NCBI RefSeq assembly: GCF_004353825.1
Contig: NZ_SMNA01000009.1
Coordinates: 124,556 to 188,555, forward strand
Direction of reading: 5' to 3'
DNA from: Occultella glacieicola
GTDB taxonomy: Bacteria; Actinomycetota; Actinomycetes; Actinomycetales; Beutenbergiaceae
DNA: 64,000 bases
A program made the translations under genes and the position numbers. Numbering within the stretch: position 1 is the first letter of the stretch; the number at the start of each line of letters is the position of its first letter. Of the stretch, positions 62,145 to 64,000 are shown in pieces. Under the pieces are notes generated by a model. The model saw only the letters and a list, made by a program, of their open reading frames with translations, did not search any database and was not told where the DNA came from.

Positions 62145-62188
62145 CCGTGGGTGAGCCGTGGGTGGGCCGTGGGTGGGCCGCGGGTGGG
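62145..62188 (+). repeat. Four 11-bp G-rich repeats upstream of uvrA
   Basis: CCGTGGGTGAG, CCGTGGGTGGG, CCGTGGGTGGG and CCGCGGGTGGG follow without gaps. The plus strand has at least seven GGG runs within 44 bases and could form a G-quadruplex. The period of about one helical turn puts units on one face. Confidence 0.8.
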
Positions 62189-62224
62189 CAAGGGACGGTC
62201 GGCGGCGTGACCGACGACACGTGG

Positions 62225-62240
62225 TCGAACGGTTGTACGA
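62225..62240. promoter_or_regulatory. LexA/SOS box upstream of uvrA
   Basis: TCGAAC-ggtt-GTACGA differs by one base from the actinobacterial SOS consensus TCGAAC-n4-GTTCGA. It lies about 17 bases before a TACCAT hexamer (62257-62262), in the -35 region, so LexA would block uvrA transcription until DNA damage. Confidence 0.75.
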
Positions 62241-62269
62241 TGTCGGTGGTTCGACTTACCATGGAGGAC

Positions 62270-64000
62270 GTGAGTGACACCCTTCTCGTCCGCGGCGCAC
62301 GCGAGCACAACCTCAAGAACGTCAGCATCGACCTTCCCCGGGATCAGTTGATCGTGTTCACCGGACTCTCCGGTTCGGGGAAGTCCTCGCTCGCCTTCGA
62401 CACGATCTTCGCCGAGGGCCAGCGCCGGTACGTGGAGTCGCTGTCCTCGTACGCCCGGCAGTTCCTCGGTCAGATGGACAAGCCGGACGTCGACTTCATC
62501 GAGGGTCTCTCGCCCGCCGTCTCGATCGACCAGAAGTCGACCAACCGGAACCCGCGTTCGACGGTCGGCACGATCACCGAGGTCTATGACTACCTGCGGC
62601 TGCTGTACGCACGCGCCGGCACGCAGTTCTGCCCCATCTGTGGCGAACGGGTGACCGCGCAGACGCCGCAGCAGATCGTGGACCAGTTGCGCGAACTGCC
62701 CGACGGCACCCGGTTCCAGGTGCTGGCCCCGGTGATCCGGGGCCGCAAGGGCGAGTACGCGGACCTGTTCCGGGACCTGCAGACGCGCGGCTTCAGCCGC
62801 GCCCGGGTGGACGGCGAGGTCATCCAGCTGAGCGAGCCGCCGGTGCTGGAGAAGAAGCTCAAGCACACCATCGAGGTGATCGTCGACCGGCTCGTGGTGC
62901 GGGAGAACATGCGCCAGCGCCTGACCGACTCGATCGAGACCGCGCTCGGCCTGGCCGAGGGGCTCGTGATCGCGGACTTCGTGGACCTCGACGCCGAGGA
63001 CGCGGGCCGGGAGCGCAGGTTCTCGGAGAAGCGCGCCTGCCCGAACGAGCACCAACTCTCACTCGAGGAGATCGAACCCCGGACGTTCTCGTTCAACGCG
63101 CCCTACGGTGCGTGCCCGGAGTGCACCGGGATCGGCACCCGCCTCGAGGTGGACCCCGACCTCGTGGTGTCCGACGACGAACTCAGTCTCGCCGGGGGCG
63201 CGATCGCCCCGTGGTCGCAGACCTCGTCGCAGTACTTCGACCGGGTCCTCGCCGCGCTCGCGGACGACCTCGGGTTCTCCATCGACACCCCGTGGCGAGC
63301 GCTGCCGCAGCGTGCCAAGGAAGCGGTCCTGTACGGCAAGGACCACAAGGTCCACGTGAAGTACAAGAACCGCTGGGGCCGGGAACGCTCCTACTCCACC
63401 GGGTTCGAGGGGGTCATCGCCTTCCTCGAGCGGCGGCACTCCGAGACCGACTCGGAGTGGTCGCGGGAGAAGTACGAGGAGTACATGCGGGAGGTGCCCT
63501 GCCCAGTCTGCGACGGCACCAGGCTCAAGCCCGAGGTACTCGCCGTCAAGGTCGGCGGCAAGTCGATCGCGGAGGTCTGTGCGCTCCCGATCGACGAGGC
63601 GAAGAAGTTCCTGGACGCCCTGCAGCTCGGGGAGCGGGAGGCCGCGATCGCGGGGCAGGTGCTCAAGGAGATCCATGCCCGGATGGGCTTCCTGCTCGAC
63701 GTCGGGCTCGACTACCTGTCGATGTCCCGGCCGGCGGCCACCCTCTCCGGTGGCGAGGCGCAGCGGATCCGGCTCGCCACCCAGATCGGCTCCGGGCTGG
63801 TCGGGGTCCTGTACGTGCTCGACGAGCCGAGCATCGGCCTGCACCAGCGGGACAACCGTCGCCTGATCGAGACCCTCACCCGGCTGCGTGATCTCGGCAA
63901 CACGCTGATCGTCGTCGAGCACGACGAGGACACGATCCACGCCGCCGACTGGGTCGTGGACATCGGCCCCGGAGCCGGCGAGCTCGGCGGCCACATCGTG
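62270..64000 (+). CDS. uvrA: Excinuclease ABC subunit A, N-terminal part (cut by window end)
   Basis: 577 codons, open to the last base; the family is about 950-1000 residues. UvrA finds lesions in DNA and loads UvrB. Walker [10 protein letters not shown] with K38, [20 protein letters not shown], zinc-binding cysteine pairs (CPICG, CPECTG, CPVCDG), then the first ABC signature [12 protein letters not shown] and Walker [15 protein letters not shown] 62270 follows TACCAT by seven bases and matches family N-termini; ATG 62261, in frame, would add three residues. Induction by DNA damage is expected from the SOS box. Confidence 0.97.
   Translation, partial: MSDTLLVRGAREHNLKNVSIDLPRDQLIVFTGLSGSGKSSLAFDTIFAEGQRRYVESLSSYARQFLGQMDKPDVDFIEGLSPAVSIDQKSTNRNPRSTVGTITEVYDYLRLLYARAGTQFCPICGERVTAQTPQQIVDQLRELPDGTRFQVLAPVIRGRKGEYADLFRDLQTRGFSRARVDGEVIQLSEPPVLEKKLKHTIEVIVDRLVVRENMRQRLTDSIETALGLAEGLVIADFVDLDAEDAGRERRFSEKRACPNEHQLSLEEIEPRTFSFNAPYGACPECTGIGTRLEVDPDLVVSDDELSLAGGAIAPWSQTSSQYFDRVLAALADDLGFSIDTPWRALPQRAKEAVLYGKDHKVHVKYKNRWGRERSYSTGFEGVIAFLERRHSETDSEWSREKYEEYMREVPCPVCDGTRLKPEVLAVKVGGKSIAEVCALPIDEAKKFLDALQLGEREAAIAGQVLKEIHARMGFLLDVGLDYLSMSRPAATLSGGEAQRIRLATQIGSGLVGVLYVLDEPSIGLHQRDNRRLIETLTRLRDLGNTLIVVEHDEDTIHAADWVVDIGPGAGELGGHIV

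Noticed and set aside
60199-62154. A 651-codon plus-strand frame opposite the GH15 gene
   Set aside because: The minus strand carries full GH15 motifs; the plus frame has no recognisable domain and highly skewed composition.
62145-62188. CRISPR array
   Set aside because: Units of 11 bases without spacers, so it is a simple tandem repeat.

Overview
The window is about 70% GC with dense, often overlapping genes and many GTG starts. Gene content (lgt with an acidic tail, four-S1-domain RpsA, CoaE-GrpB fusion, ANTAR response regulator next to polA, uvrB/uvrA spacing) points to a high-GC Gram-positive actinobacterium, most likely in the Micrococcales. I cannot name the species. There is no prophage, insertion sequence or CRISPR array.

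Layout. 1-3633: end of a trp operon (trpC-trpB-trpA) coupled by 4-base overlaps to lgt. 3634-11531: glutamate synthase gltBD behind a GlnR-type box, then pyruvate kinase. 11553-15706: five tandem paralogous lipoproteins and a small membrane protein. 15708-23592: accessory genes, namely an 815-residue membrane protein with a degenerate kinase-like domain, a SUMF1-fold protein, an AviRa-type rRNA methyltransferase, a lipoprotein, a DUF1345 membrane protein, a cupin, a bacterial voltage-gated channel and a flavodoxin-like protein. 24007-27225: glycine betaine/proline ABC transporter proVWX. 27301-29616: a beta-propeller-like protein, a protein with the LQRSAGN motif of contractile-injection cargo, and an odd tRNA with anticodon CAA. 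29681-38989: conserved core (PdtaR-like regulator, GNAT, PaaI thioesterase, polA, methyltransferase, rpsA, pcp, coaE). 39046-43099: ABC exporter and its TetR regulator, OsmC, esterase. 43184-45274: uvrB. 45294-49558: a caspase-fold peptidase divergent from a CHAT-transmembrane-CBM9 protein. 49679-54739: RpiR-SIS-ngcEFG amino-sugar uptake operon. 54851-57837: a signal-less M23 peptidase and a zinc-ribbon/Ig-like membrane protein. 58038-59189: terC under a manganese riboswitch. 59264-62097: YciI, metallo-beta-lactamase-fold and GH15 genes. 62270-64000: first 577 codons of uvrA behind an SOS box.

How it works together. The core encodes tryptophan synthesis, nitrogen assimilation, lower glycolysis, osmoprotection, repair (polA, uvrB, uvrA) and translation. 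Lgt lipidates the many lipoproteins encoded here. Much regulation is readable in the DNA: at least 12 starts lie 6-11 bases after a TAnnnT hexamer, which suggests leaderless mRNAs, and perfect hairpins close most units. The best candidate for an undescribed system is the caspase/CHAT-CBM9 pair at 45294-49558. The LQRSAGN protein beside the unusual tRNA and the five-lipoprotein array come next.
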